Source of the DNA: Chrysogorgia sp. JL179-B06
Taxonomy: Eukaryota > Cnidaria > Anthozoa > Scleralcyonacea > Chrysogorgiidae
Direction of reading: 5' to 3'
NCBI GenBank assembly: GCA_035772405.1
Contig: JAYKKM010000258.1
Location: 930,001 to 994,000 of the forward strand
Length of the DNA stretch: 64,000 nt
A program made the translations under genes and the position numbers. The notes beneath the pieces are model-generated. The model saw only the letters and a program-made list of their open reading frames with translations. It was not told the DNA's origin and ran no database searches. This document shows, in pieces, positions 31,730 to 40,528 of the stretch. Positions within the stretch are counted from its first letter, which is position 1; every line of letters starts with the position of its first letter.

Positions 31730-32497
31730 CTAAAAAGTCTCTTTACAGTAGCGTCTCTCGTGGTTACTCAACGCTGATTTATTTTTAAATTTACGAAAAC
31801 ACTGGGAACATTGAAACCCAACGTCGAGGAAATATTTTATCACCGCGGTAATAGCGTCATCGTACGAGTCGCACAAGAGTGTTAGATAACCAGCGGATTT
31901 ATATCTGAGTAGCAGAGAGTCTTGCTCTTTGGATGTCTTGCCTGTGCCACCTGGGTTCTTGAACTCAATCACGAGTCCGCTGTGCTGTCGGTTTGCATTA
32001 GCAACAATCAAATCAGGTGTTCCACGTTGATAACCTTTTTTCCACGAATTTATTCTTTTACTTGAGGTGTCTTGATTCTCACCACAAGCAGCTATCAAAA
32101 TAGCTTCTGGATAATATTTCCTAAGAAAACCGACGACTTTCGTGTGAAGATCGAACTCGGTGATCATTTTAAACTGGTTGTGTTTGAGACCGACGTCAGC
32201 TAAACTTTTTCTAACGCTTGGTAAGACCTCTGAGTGCACCCACCTCCCGAAGTGTTTCGCACGCTCCATTTTACTCGAGAACACCAATGAGTAGACCCCA
32301 AGTTCGTTGATAAATGAGGCCTGCTCCATCTTCATTTTACAGTCAGGTTCGACGTGGTCGTGCACCGCATCTTTTGGTCGAGCATAACCTAGAGCGCTCG
32401 CGACTTCTTTCGCTTTGAACCATATGTCACCGTTGTGATTAACCGTCGTGATTTGGTGACCATCGAAATCGAATAATTGAGGTACCGTGGAAGTCAT
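31730..32497 (-). CDS. BRO-N / VRR-NUC nuclease / zinc-finger fusion
   Basis: 255 residues from the ATG at 32497. Residues 8-100 form a BRO-N domain (DIWFKAKEVASALGY, then FGRWVHSEVLPSVRK), a DNA-binding module common in baculoviruses, phages and large DNA viruses. Residues 115-222 are a VRR-NUC-type nuclease: GTPDLIV (159-165) and VIEFK (176-180) give the D...ExK active site. The end has a C2HC-like finger (C230-x2-C233, His246, Cys251). The fusion could cut DNA at sites chosen by the BRO or finger domain, in replication, host takeover or defence; this is inference. It heads toward the thymidine kinase block. Confidence 0.85.
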   Translation of the reverse strand: MTSTVPQLFDFDGHQITTVNHNGDIWFKAKEVASALGYARPKDAVHDHVEPDCKMKMEQASFINELGVYSLVFSSKMERAKHFGRWVHSEVLPSVRKSLADVGLKHNQFKMITEFDLHTKVVGFLRKYYPEAILIAACGENQDTSSKRINSWKKGYQRGTPDLIVANANRQHSGLVIEFKNPGGTGKTSKEQDSLLLRYKSAGYLTLLCDSYDDAITAVIKYFLDVGFQCSQCFRKFKNKSALSNHERRYCKETF

Positions 32498-32524
32498 CAC
32501 TATATTATAGTCTCCTACAAAAAA

Positions 32525-32665
32525 CTACTCGACATAGGCGCTAGGTTTTTTATAGATCTGGTTTGTTGTGTACCAATGCAACAGGTGTGTTTTATTAGTC
32601 TCCAGTTTTCTACGTCGTCTGAAAAAGTTTCTAATGTTACGAGCCAGTTTTCTAAGCCAACCCAT
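32525..32665 (-). CDS. 46-residue arginine-rich peptide
   Basis: A short frame between two co-oriented genes, with ATG at 32663-32665 and TAG at 32525-32527. It starts MGWLRKLARNIRNFF and then RRRRK, an amphipathic basic helix, followed by a polar tail. Its ATG lies 8 bases after the stop of the gene upstream and it fills the otherwise empty gap, which supports it as real. By analogy with small basic or membrane-active virion peptides it might condense DNA or disturb membranes; that is inference. The second residue is Gly, though no clear myristoylation site is formed. Confidence 0.5.
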   Translation of the reverse strand: MGWLRKLARNIRNFFRRRRKLETNKTHLLHWYTTNQIYKKPSAYVE

Positions 32666-32673
32666 CACATAAC

Positions 32674-32880
32674 TTAGGTCACGTCTCCTATCACCCCCAC
32701 AGTGTCTGACTCTGGTAACATAATAGGTTTGCCGTAAGTCTTTTTAGACCTCATACCAATCTCAGCGTGGAGCTCGAGAGTCACATCACCGCGGCCAAAT
32801 GACCCACCAGCTTTGAACATGTGATCAGTCGTTTTATTTATTTTATATATTTCATGGGGTCTCGAAATACATGCTCCCAT
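32674..32880 (-). CDS. 68-residue protein with N-myristoylation/palmitoylation-like start
   Basis: It begins MGACISRPHE: Gly2 with a small residue at 6 and a nearby Cys, the pattern of dual fatty-acylated proteins. The rest is short, without a transmembrane segment. The start codon directly abuts the stop region of the 315-residue fibre-like gene on the same strand. It is probably membrane-attached in the infected cell or virion. Confidence 0.6.
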   Translation of the reverse strand: MGACISRPHEIYKINKTTDHMFKAGGSFGRGDVTLELHAEIGMRSKKTYGKPIMLPESDTVGVIGDVT

Positions 32881-33828
32881 TTACTTTATACCATATTCCT
32901 TCATCATTTCTCCACCCATGATTATGTCTCGGTTTGTCATGTAACCACTCACAATTTTCACACCGTAGAATTCTATCAACGATGGGTACGCATAAGGTGC
33001 GAGTGGTATTCTTGGTCGATGTATTCCAAAAATTGTTCCATAAGGTGTGCCTATCTTTTTCATATTCGCTACAAAGTCTGAATCGGCTGACTTGACGTTG
33101 TTGACTCTGACATGTGAATTGTACATTTGCCAGTGTATCGATATCATATGCATTTTGGTGAGGTCAACGCCACTTGGAATAGTGCACACGTTCTCCATTG
33201 CTGGGTTGCTGCCACCATACGCGAGTCCATTAGCCATGCCAGTCTTGTACCCTATGAATTTGTCCCACTGACCGTCGTCGTTTGATATAATTGTCTCCCA
33301 ATTTGATCCAGTGGTACGAGTAGGTAACCGCACTACGACAAAAATGGAAAGATCACACCACTGCATACTGGGGCAGTTAAAATGGAGACCTGACTCAAGT
33401 GGGATTGGTGTTAACACAGGGGACAGAAAACTTTGACCTGCACCGTTAACGCCAACAATAGGGCCATAGGTTAGGTTGTTTTGCACTAATTTGCTTGTTT
33501 CACCAATGGCTTTCACTTTGTTTGAACCATTGGTGTGAAATTCCACGTTTTTCAAGGCGTGTGTGTTAACGTTGAAGTCGAGCACAACGTTATAGGACTG
33601 ACTCTTGAGGAAACCTGATAGTAATTGCTCTAGAGTTCTTTTATTGATAGCGTCTGAGTCATCGACTGGGTCTGCTATGTTTTTTATTGCTGAGCCTTGC
33701 ATGTCTATTATTCCAGACATCCTTCCGCCGGTCGCACTTAATTTGGGATCTTCGTCCAGATGCCTTTTCGTTCTCTTTAGTATTTTATCGTGAGGGTCGT
33801 CAGACTCATACCCATAGTTTAGACTCAT
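32881..33828 (-). CDS. Fibre-like protein: tail-fibre type repeat plus lectin-like domain
   Basis: 315 residues. It begins MSLNYGYES, nearly the same peptide as one of the penton-like proteins. Residues 38-72 contain MQGSAIKNIADPVDDSDAINK, a pattern well known from trimeric phage and viral fibre shafts. The C-terminal half (about 150-305) looks like a concanavalin/LamG-type beta-sandwich: alternating beta-strand-like segments such as LSIFVVVRLP, ETIISNDDG and MHMISIHWQ. The build (N-terminal anchor, trimerising shaft, lectin-like head) fits a receptor-binding fibre attached to the capsid vertex. That role is inferred from architecture only. Confidence 0.65.
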   Translation of the reverse strand: MSLNYGYESDDPHDKILKRTKRHLDEDPKLSATGGRMSGIIDMQGSAIKNIADPVDDSDAINKRTLEQLLSGFLKSQSYNVVLDFNVNTHALKNVEFHTNGSNKVKAIGETSKLVQNNLTYGPIVGVNGAGQSFLSPVLTPIPLESGLHFNCPSMQWCDLSIFVVVRLPTRTTGSNWETIISNDDGQWDKFIGYKTGMANGLAYGGSNPAMENVCTIPSGVDLTKMHMISIHWQMYNSHVRVNNVKSADSDFVANMKKIGTPYGTIFGIHRPRIPLAPYAYPSLIEFYGVKIVSGYMTNRDIIMGGEMMKEYGIK

Positions 33829-33830
33829 TA

Positions 33831-34625
33831 CTACCTGAAGGTGTATTTGGTTAGTAGATAGCCAGAGACTGCTGAGAACCCTAAGATTATCGCCAATGTT
33901 GTCGTGGTGTCTGACTTACTCGCGGCGTTTTGTGTAGTGTGCTCTGTTTGATTGGTGGTGACCACTGTTTTCTCCACGGGTGGTACTACTAGAGTATCCA
34001 AGTGGGGTTGTGAGTCCTGGTGAACTTTTTTATGCTTCACTTTTGGCGCTCGATAGTTCAACCCATCGTTGTACCCAAATGTCATCCCAGTTTCAGACGA
34101 AGTTCTGAGCACGTTATTGTAACCAACAATGGGGTCCTTTAACAAGACCATGCTTCTGGGGATCAGCCAAGTGTTGGGTGTCACAGCTGTGTCTAGCTTA
34201 ACGTTGGTGTCACTAATCGCTTTGTTCATAAGGTTGATCCAAACACTCGGTGAATATTGAACCACAGCGTTTTCAACGATGTCTCTAAAGATTTGTTGCG
34301 TTTCTCGAGCACTAGCTCTAGTTCCCACGATGCTTTGCTTTGACCTCGCTTGGGCTCCAAGAATGGCGTACATGTAAACTTCAATCGATTGGTTTAATAA
34401 TTCTTGTCCTAATGGTGTGAACCCGTCAGAGTGTCTTGGGCAATACCGACGATAATCACCTTGGATGTCTTTGATGTATCTATTGTCAACATCAGTCAAT
34501 GGTACATGGCCTCTCAAAAGTCGCCAGTCAGGGAGGTACAGTCTTAAGATGTCGTTAATGTCAACTTGACTCTTACTTAAACGGAACATCACGCGACGAA
34601 TGGTGAAGTACACATGAAACCTCAT
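33831..34625 (-). CDS. Conserved Polinton protein with C-terminal membrane anchor
   Basis: From the first ATG the product has 264 residues; the open frame extends 19 codons further upstream to a GTG at 34682, with residues that look coding, so the true start is uncertain. The N-terminal 170 residues are mostly helical and the middle has a Lys/His-rich patch (KVKHKKVHQ). A Thr-rich stretch follows, then a final hydrophobic segment (LAIILGFSAVSGYLL). Its place among capsid and fibre genes suggests a virion or assembly role. No enzyme motif is visible. Confidence 0.65.
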   Translation of the reverse strand: MRFHVYFTIRRVMFRLSKSQVDINDILRLYLPDWRLLRGHVPLTDVDNRYIKDIQGDYRRYCPRHSDGFTPLGQELLNQSIEVYMYAILGAQARSKQSIVGTRASARETQQIFRDIVENAVVQYSPSVWINLMNKAISDTNVKLDTAVTPNTWLIPRSMVLLKDPIVGYNNVLRTSSETGMTFGYNDGLNYRAPKVKHKKVHQDSQPHLDTLVVPPVEKTVVTTNQTEHTTQNAASKSDTTTTLAIILGFSAVSGYLLTKYTFR

Positions 34626-34703
34626 GAGACCCACGACTTGCTTTGGGACGTCGACTTGATAACTTAAGTTCTGTAGAGACACCCCTGAGCGGTATGTAGC
34701 GAT

Positions 34704-35210
34704 TTACATACCTGCGATCGCTTGATAGTAACTCTCCGTTAGAGTCCAAACTGTGTTAACGCTACCACCAATCGCCTTGTCATCGTGACGTCTTTTGGTG
34801 TCGATGAGTATTCTCGGTAGATTTGATTTGAAGGAATTATTGTCGTCAACAAAGACGTCAAAATTGTGGGTTGGGTAGTCGAGGACATATGGTGGAAACG
34901 TCTCGACTTCTCTGTAGCTCTTGTGGGTTTCTGTCAGTAATAACTTTGGGACACGCCCATCGCTCGACCATATTTTTGGGAATCTTGGTGTGTTGCTAAG
35001 GAATTTCGTAAAGCCCTCGTTCTTCGTGAACTTTGGTGACTTTATGTTTATCATGTCAGAGTACTTTGGACCTGACTTGAAGTAAATGTCAACGGTCTTG
35101 ACTGTTTTGTTGTCGTCTGCGAGGTTGTACCCAAACTCAAACTTATCTAGTTGCGCATTTGGAAATTCACTAAGAAGAATTAGTTCGCCTTGTCTTCTCT
35201 TTGTCAGCAT
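34704..35210 (-). CDS. Unknown 168-residue Polinton protein
   Basis: First gene of the middle minus block, with a TATA-like ATATATA just upstream of its ATG. The composition is mixed beta/loop with many aromatic and charged residues and no transmembrane segment. It lacks the His...Asp...Cys set of the adenain-type protease that Polintons usually encode near here. No family recognised. Confidence 0.65.
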   Translation of the reverse strand: MLTKRRQGELILLSEFPNAQLDKFEFGYNLADDNKTVKTVDIYFKSGPKYSDMINIKSPKFTKNEGFTKFLSNTPRFPKIWSSDGRVPKLLLTETHKSYREVETFPPYVLDYPTHNFDVFVDDNNSFKSNLPRILIDTKRRHDDKAIGGSVNTVWTLTESYYQAIAGM

Positions 35211-35235
35211 CTATATATAACATACACTACATTAT
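35211..35235. promoter_or_regulatory. Divergent promoter gap
   Basis: Only 25 bases separate two divergent start codons, consisting mainly of TATATATAACATA and ACATTATA. Promoter elements for both blocks must lie here or inside the genes. Confidence 0.5.
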
Positions 35236-35898
35236 ATGGTCAGGGTTGTAGTATTGATTAGAGGCCCAACGGAAACTGTGGATCTACCAGAGGCACTTTT
35301 GACGTTTGGCTCAGATCCTCACTTACTAGTGAAAAAAGCGACCATCTTTTGGGACTATGTTAACGTGGAGACCAGTGTGAATGACGAAATAAGTTACAAC
35401 AGCAACAAACACGTTTTTGGGTCTGGGTACCACACTTTTAAAATGATTGCTGACGAGTTGAAGGGATTAGGGGCTATCGAGCTAGTAGCCAACAAACACA
35501 ATTCAAAGTGTGAGATAAAAACTGACCAACAATTAGAGCTGTTTAAATTTGGAGAACTCTTAGGGTTCAACGACAACACAACGGTGAGTAGTAGTGGTTT
35601 GGTCAGCCCTAATGTTGTGGACGTTAACAAAGGGCTGAAGTACATACAAGTTGGTTGTAGTATTGTGAACAGACCTGAGAATATTGTTAATGGTAGCAAA
35701 AGCGAGGTTATCGTTGAGCTACCATTGACCACCACCCAACCACTGAAGAGCTCCGTTCAACACTTCTTCAACATTGAGTCGAAGGTGTCGATAAACAAAG
35801 GCGCTTTTACACAGCTAGTTTTTAGCGTGACTGACCAAGATGGTAGTGGTGTCAATGTTGGCGACATATTGTTGGATTTGTATGCGACGCTTGAGTAG
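35236..35898 (+). CDS. Minor capsid (penton-like) protein 1
   Basis: 220 residues, predicted beta-rich. It shares a series of blocks with the next gene: KKATIFWDYVNV, then FKFGELLGF, DVNKGLKYIQV and ESKVSINKG, ending VGDILLDLY. These are the marks of the single-jelly-roll minor capsid protein of animal Polintons/adintoviruses, which forms the pentameric vertices. Start ATG just after a TATATA-rich gap; it opens the rightmost plus block (penton, penton, integrase, membrane protein, major capsid, ATPase). Confidence 0.75.
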   Translation: MVRVVVLIRGPTETVDLPEALLTFGSDPHLLVKKATIFWDYVNVETSVNDEISYNSNKHVFGSGYHTFKMIADELKGLGAIELVANKHNSKCEIKTDQQLELFKFGELLGFNDNTTVSSSGLVSPNVVDVNKGLKYIQVGCSIVNRPENIVNGSKSEVIVELPLTTTQPLKSSVQHFFNIESKVSINKGAFTQLVFSVTDQDGSGVNVGDILLDLYATLE

Positions 35899-35917
35899 CT
35901 AAACGCACGCTAAAGTA

Positions 35918-36709
35918 ATGAGTCTAAACTATGGGTTCGACTCTGGTGGTTACACTGAAAAGCGACGTACACACGACAACCCTCAAAAGTTGACGGTGCT
36001 CATTGAAGGTGTGGAGAAAGTTGTAACTTTTGACTACAGTGTAGTAGCCACACATGATAACCCACACATTGTAGTCAAGACGGCCACTGTGTTTTGGAAC
36101 TATGATAATGTGACGGGTAGTGATGATATTCGATTCACACTTGTTAGATCAGAAACACCGTATCCAGGACTCACGACAACTCGATTGAGTGGGGGTCACT
36201 ACGACTTCGACGCGTTGGTTAGAGCTCTACGACTCACGCTCAAGGAGGCTAATGTAGACTTCGTGGTGGAGAAACTGGTGGCCACAGGTAAAAGTAGGGT
36301 CAAAGTTCGGCGTATGAGGTATGGCTCCACCACTAGAGTAGAACTTAGGCTAGGTGACATTGGGCTTTTGCTTGGTTTCGCGAAGGACGCAGGAATTGTG
36401 TTAGATGATCAGTGGCACGACAGTCCAAACAAGATCGATATGAACAGAGGTCTAAAGTATGTAGAAGTCTCGTGCGACGCTGTTGAGACGGAGAGCAATG
36501 TGGGCACTGACGGGAATCGTAGTGATGTGATCACAACATTGCCAGTACCCACCGAACAGTCTCTTGATGGAGGGATACAACGTTATGCGTATGTTGAGTC
36601 CAAGGTGAGAATTAAAAAAGGTGTTTACTCAAGTATGACGTTTCGTGTCAAACCAAACAATGGTGACGCTGATGTTGGCGCGGTGCTATTGGAACTGTAT
36701 ATTGTGTGA
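35918..36709 (+). CDS. Minor capsid (penton-like) protein 2
   Basis: 263 residues, a paralogue of the gene before it: KTATVFWNYDNV, LGDIGLLLGF, DMNRGLKYVEV, ESKVRIKKG and VGAVLLELY align in the same order. It differs by an N-terminal extension starting MSLNYGFDS, a peptide also found at the start of the fibre-like protein. Two neighbouring paralogues suggest a tandem duplication; one may form the vertex and the other bind the fibre. The integrase frame follows at once. Confidence 0.75.
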   Translation: MSLNYGFDSGGYTEKRRTHDNPQKLTVLIEGVEKVVTFDYSVVATHDNPHIVVKTATVFWNYDNVTGSDDIRFTLVRSETPYPGLTTTRLSGGHYDFDALVRALRLTLKEANVDFVVEKLVATGKSRVKVRRMRYGSTTRVELRLGDIGLLLGFAKDAGIVLDDQWHDSPNKIDMNRGLKYVEVSCDAVETESNVGTDGNRSDVITTLPVPTEQSLDGGIQRYAYVESKVRIKKGVYSSMTFRVKPNNGDADVGAVLLELYIV

Positions 36710-36714
36710 ATTAT

Positions 36715-37818
36715 ATGGAGCTTGGTGTGGAGACAGAACAAGGGTTGAGAGACATTTATTACAATCCTAAGACAGGGTACAGTGGTGCGGAGAGGTTGTA
36801 TCAAAGTGCATTAGGAGACGGATTGAAAGTAACTAGAAAAACAGTGAAAGAATGGTTGACAGCGCAGGACACCTACACTAGGTACAAACCTATTGTGAGA
36901 AGACATAAGTTCCGCGCGACTTTTGTTGGGTTTCTTGGTGAAGAGCTCCAAATGGATCTAGTGGACATGAGTAAGTACTCAAAACAGAATGGGGGGTATT
37001 ATTGGATATTGACAGGCATTGAAATATTGAGTAGATATGCTTTTGGAATTGCAGTTTATAGAAAAGACACTAAGAACATGACTAAGGCTGTTGGAAAATT
37101 GTTGGTTGACTTTAAAGATCGGTTTGGGACCACACCTAAGTTAGCACAATTTGACGATGGACTCGAGTTCTACAATGTTGGGGTGAAAAGTTTGCTGAAA
37201 AAACATGGTGTTGAATATTTCAGCACTAAGAGCGATAAAAAGGCCGCTGTTGTTGAGCGTTTTAATAGAAGTCTGAAGAGCATTATGTGGAAGTACTTTT
37301 ATAGCCATGGGACGTACAAGTGGATTGACGCTTTGGATAAATTTGTGGACAATTACAATAGCAATGTGAATCGAAGCATTATGATGAAGCCGAAGGATGT
37401 TGATAAGTCAAATGAGGGTGAAGTTTGGACCACTTTGTTTGGTCATCATTTTGCAGACACCCCATTGCCAAAGTTTAGAGTTGGCGAGTCAGTGAGAATT
37501 AGTAAATACAAGAGTGTGTTCACAAAGGGCTACGAAGCCAACTTCACTGAAGAGCTGTTTAAAGTGGTGAGAGTTATTCGTGGTGATCCGAATGTGTACG
37601 AAATTGAGGACATAAGTGGTGAACAGATTATTGGGAAATTTTATGAACAGGAATTGTCGCTGGTCAATAAGAAACCTGGTGACGATGTGTACAGAGTTGA
37701 AAAGGTGTTGAAAAGAAAGAAAGTCAGAGGAGAGAAGATGGCGTTGGTTAAATGGTTAGGTTACGAAAGCAAACATAATTCGTGGATACCAGAAAGCGAT
37801 ATTCAAAATGTGAGCTAA
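36715..37818 (+). CDS. int: Retrovirus-like integrase with chromodomain
   Basis: It joins the element ends to host DNA and makes the 6-bp duplication seen at the flanks. The first ATG is at 36715, giving 367 residues. Residues 20-50 look like a helix-turn-helix head. The rve core has D81 (QMDLVDM), D147 or D148 (QFDDGLEFYN) and E181 (VVERFNRSLK), a complete DDE triad with 33-34 residues between the second Asp and Glu. The C-terminal 42 residues (YRVEKVLKRKK... VKWLGYESKHNSWIP) are a chromodomain, which can guide integration to marked chromatin. It looks active. Confidence 0.95.
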   Translation: MELGVETEQGLRDIYYNPKTGYSGAERLYQSALGDGLKVTRKTVKEWLTAQDTYTRYKPIVRRHKFRATFVGFLGEELQMDLVDMSKYSKQNGGYYWILTGIEILSRYAFGIAVYRKDTKNMTKAVGKLLVDFKDRFGTTPKLAQFDDGLEFYNVGVKSLLKKHGVEYFSTKSDKKAAVVERFNRSLKSIMWKYFYSHGTYKWIDALDKFVDNYNSNVNRSIMMKPKDVDKSNEGEVWTTLFGHHFADTPLPKFRVGESVRISKYKSVFTKGYEANFTEELFKVVRVIRGDPNVYEIEDISGEQIIGKFYEQELSLVNKKPGDDVYRVEKVLKRKKVRGEKMALVKWLGYESKHNSWIPESDIQNVS

Positions 37819-37824
37819 TGTAAT

Positions 37825-39252
37825 ATGACTGAAGGTGGGGAAGGTTTTGACGAGATTGAGATGGAGAACTTTGATAGACTTGAAAGGTACACCGATGATC
37901 AATTAGATGTCGAACTTGAGAGTATCACTAAAGCTTACAATTTACTTGACGATAGGTACGCCAGCGGTGGCATGTCAGATGTTGTGCGCGTTAAGTATGA
38001 AAAAGTGTTTGTGAGAATGACTAGATTTCAGGAAGAGCAAGAGAGAAGGTTTCGAGAAAAAGAGACGTCGTTTATCGACACTGACGATGGTAAAACGGTG
38101 ACAATAAGGGGAACCAACACAGAAGTCCCAGCGGTAGAGTTTGTTGAGCAGGAATCGTATGGTGACGTCGATGACACGAGCTTCAATCTAGCTTTTGAAG
38201 AGAAGTCGGACGATCTTTATAAAAGATTGAGCGAGCTAAACTCATTCAACAAAAAGGTATTAGAAAACGAAGTAAAAAGAATCAAGCTAGTAGGTGGGAA
38301 AATACATAAGTTGTATAAAAAAAGACTCGGTAGTGACGACACGTCAAGGAAAATAGTTAACAGGTCGCAGGTTACGGACTCAGGGGCTATTCTTTTCAAA
38401 CCGATAAACAAAGATGGTAAATATGGAAAACCCAAACGAATTCTAATACCTGGGAAAAAAGGCTTGATCTACAGTAAAGACGCGAGTAGTAAAAACGCGA
38501 TTGAGCAGTTCAAACAGTTAGTTGGTCAAATCCCTGAGAGTACAGAAACAACAGCTATCACAACAGAAGTGATCCCAGATGACTTCCCAGTAATTGAAAC
38601 AAAAGTGGGCTATGATGACATACCTGGGCTATCACCAGACGAAAACCGCGAGCTGAATGGTGTGCTCAACCCAAGTGATGATGTGGTGCGCGAATCAAGA
38701 ATAGGTGCCAATGGTGCATTGCGAATACAAGCAAACCATTTTCAAGAAGCGATAGACAAAGCGAACGAAAGAATAGTAGAGCTCGAGGGAAAAGACCTTA
38801 CGACTGCAGAGAACGAAGAGTACATTGATCTACACGAAAGAGTGATTGGACTTACGCAAGCTAAATACAGAACTTTAGGACAGCTAGAAATAGAGGAGGT
38901 TAGAGAGCAACAAGAAGTCGACATTGACAGGTTTCAGAGATTTAAGGAATGGGCTAAAGAAAATATAGTTGGGTTGAGCGCTGTAGCGATTTCAGTGGCT
39001 GGAATTATAACAACAATTATTATCGCTGGGAGGTCCGCTGTTGTGAAAGGCGCTATGGCCACGAGGTCATTCGCACAGGCTGTTAAGAATGCGATAATGA
39101 AGATGGGCCCATGGGCTGTTGGGCTGGCTAATTTAGTTTATAATGCGTTGACGTTGGGTGCAAAGGGTCTCGCATGGCTGGCTCAAAATCTGTGGGTACT
39201 TGCGGTGGTACTTGCGTGGTTTGCTTATGATTATTACAAGCTAAAACGGTAG
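37825..39252 (+). CDS. Large Polinton virion-type protein with hydrophobic C-terminus
   Basis: 475 residues. The first 370 are charged, Glu/Lys-rich and partly coiled coil. From about 385 there are hydrophobic segments (VGLSAVAISVAGIITTIII, then amphipathic helices, then LWVLAVVLAWFAYDYY) before a short basic end. The position between integrase and major capsid protein and the membrane-active tail suggest a virion protein that helps cross membranes or holds the capsid interior. No named family recognised; similar proteins occur in other Polintons. Confidence 0.7.
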   Translation: MTEGGEGFDEIEMENFDRLERYTDDQLDVELESITKAYNLLDDRYASGGMSDVVRVKYEKVFVRMTRFQEEQERRFREKETSFIDTDDGKTVTIRGTNTEVPAVEFVEQESYGDVDDTSFNLAFEEKSDDLYKRLSELNSFNKKVLENEVKRIKLVGGKIHKLYKKRLGSDDTSRKIVNRSQVTDSGAILFKPINKDGKYGKPKRILIPGKKGLIYSKDASSKNAIEQFKQLVGQIPESTETTAITTEVIPDDFPVIETKVGYDDIPGLSPDENRELNGVLNPSDDVVRESRIGANGALRIQANHFQEAIDKANERIVELEGKDLTTAENEEYIDLHERVIGLTQAKYRTLGQLEIEEVREQQEVDIDRFQRFKEWAKENIVGLSAVAISVAGIITTIIIAGRSAVVKGAMATRSFAQAVKNAIMKMGPWAVGLANLVYNALTLGAKGLAWLAQNLWVLAVVLAWFAYDYYKLKR

Positions 39253-39274
39253 TAACAAAACATATGCAAAGTAT

Positions 39275-40513
39275 ATGAACGTCACGTCGGCAGAGTTGAG
39301 TCCTGGTTTTAGACGAGCGACTATGGGTGTCATAAAAGGGGTGAGAACACGGCATGTAATCACGTTGAACCCTAATAAGGTCAGTCCTGGTGAGGAACTT
39401 TACATTGATATACCGAAGCTCAAGGTTAGTAGCTGTTTGGTGCCTGGATCGTTGGGTTTAGTGTTCGACTTTAAGAATGCAAACGCCAAAAGCTGGTTCT
39501 TGAATAATGTTAGCAAGTTGTTGGTTGAGAAACTTGTTGTGAGACTAGCTGGGGAAACTGTGTACGACAACAATGGGGAAAATTACACTGGTGTTTATCG
39601 CGACCTTTGGGAGAGTGTCACTGCGCGAGACCAAATGATTGACTATGGTATTGGTGGTGAGAACTTGAGAAAGCTAATTTCTAAGGATGACAGTGGTGCG
39701 ACGAGTGGGAACGTCGCTAAAGTTAGTGACGCGTTGATGTTTGGTGTGATTGGAACGAAACAGCGGATTAAGCTCGGCAAGATCATGAATGACCACGGGT
39801 TGTACGCTCCTTTTAGCATGAACAACAACTTGCAGTATGTGATCACACTTCCGAAGGCCACAGACATCATGGTGGCGCAATCCGGTAGCGCTGTGGGCGG
39901 ATACACTCTGGAGAACCTCGAGCTTGAGTATGAGACGATTGATAACCAGGAGCTCGCTGACGAAATAGCGTCGGGCTATGCAAGTGGTCGTAGTTTGTCG
40001 TATGAGCACGTCACGTTGATGAAAACCACCGAATGGGACAAAGGCACGACCATTGTGAATGAAAATGTCAATCTGCCAAGAAAAAGCATGAAGGCGATTG
40101 TGTTGCTATTCACGAATAAGGTGCGAACAGACAGCGAGGAGTTTCTTTACCCAAATATTGAGAGTGTTAGAGTCACAATTGAAGGTGTGCCAAATAGTGT
40201 GTACTCACAAGGCATTCCGAAGTCGAAGTTCTATGCGGAAGCGAAACGATTGTTTGGGTTGGGTGAAGAACACGCTCAGTTCATGACCATACAGAAGTTC
40301 TACAAAGATGGCTTTGCGTTGGTCATCGACTTGAGGAGCGTTCAAGATAATTACAACATCGCCACTGGCAAGAATATCGTAAACACACAATCTGGTGTGC
40401 TTCTTGAGATCACTAAGAAAGCGACGACTGCAAATGTCATGTGTAGGGTGTTTGTGATGAGTGATGGGTTGGTCAACTTCGTGAACAATGGGTTGCATTC
40501 AATCGGGTATTAA
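39275..40513 (+). CDS. mcp: Major capsid protein (double jelly roll, hexon-like)
   Basis: 412 residues, the usual size for a Polinton major capsid protein. It is beta-rich with the conserved opening RATMGVIKGVRTRHVITLNP, a MNNNLQYVITLPKA strand pair in the middle, and DLRSVQDNYNIATGKNI near the end. Neighbours (penton genes upstream, packaging ATPase 15 bases downstream) match the Polinton morphogenesis cluster. It would form the pseudo-hexameric shell capsomers. Frame intact. Assignment rests on recognition and context, since the fold cannot be computed here. Confidence 0.85.
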   Translation: MNVTSAELSPGFRRATMGVIKGVRTRHVITLNPNKVSPGEELYIDIPKLKVSSCLVPGSLGLVFDFKNANAKSWFLNNVSKLLVEKLVVRLAGETVYDNNGENYTGVYRDLWESVTARDQMIDYGIGGENLRKLISKDDSGATSGNVAKVSDALMFGVIGTKQRIKLGKIMNDHGLYAPFSMNNNLQYVITLPKATDIMVAQSGSAVGGYTLENLELEYETIDNQELADEIASGYASGRSLSYEHVTLMKTTEWDKGTTIVNENVNLPRKSMKAIVLLFTNKVRTDSEEFLYPNIESVRVTIEGVPNSVYSQGIPKSKFYAEAKRLFGLGEEHAQFMTIQKFYKDGFALVIDLRSVQDNYNIATGKNIVNTQSGVLLEITKKATTANVMCRVFVMSDGLVNFVNNGLHSIGY

Positions 40514-40528
40514 ATCAAGCGTGGGTTA

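Noticed and set aside
32477..32677. 66-codon plus-strand frame
   Set aside because: It is antisense to the better supported 46-residue minus-strand gene and has no recognisable features.
36706..36714. Integrase start at 36706
   Set aside because: The codon is GTG overlapping the previous stop; the first ATG is at 36715.
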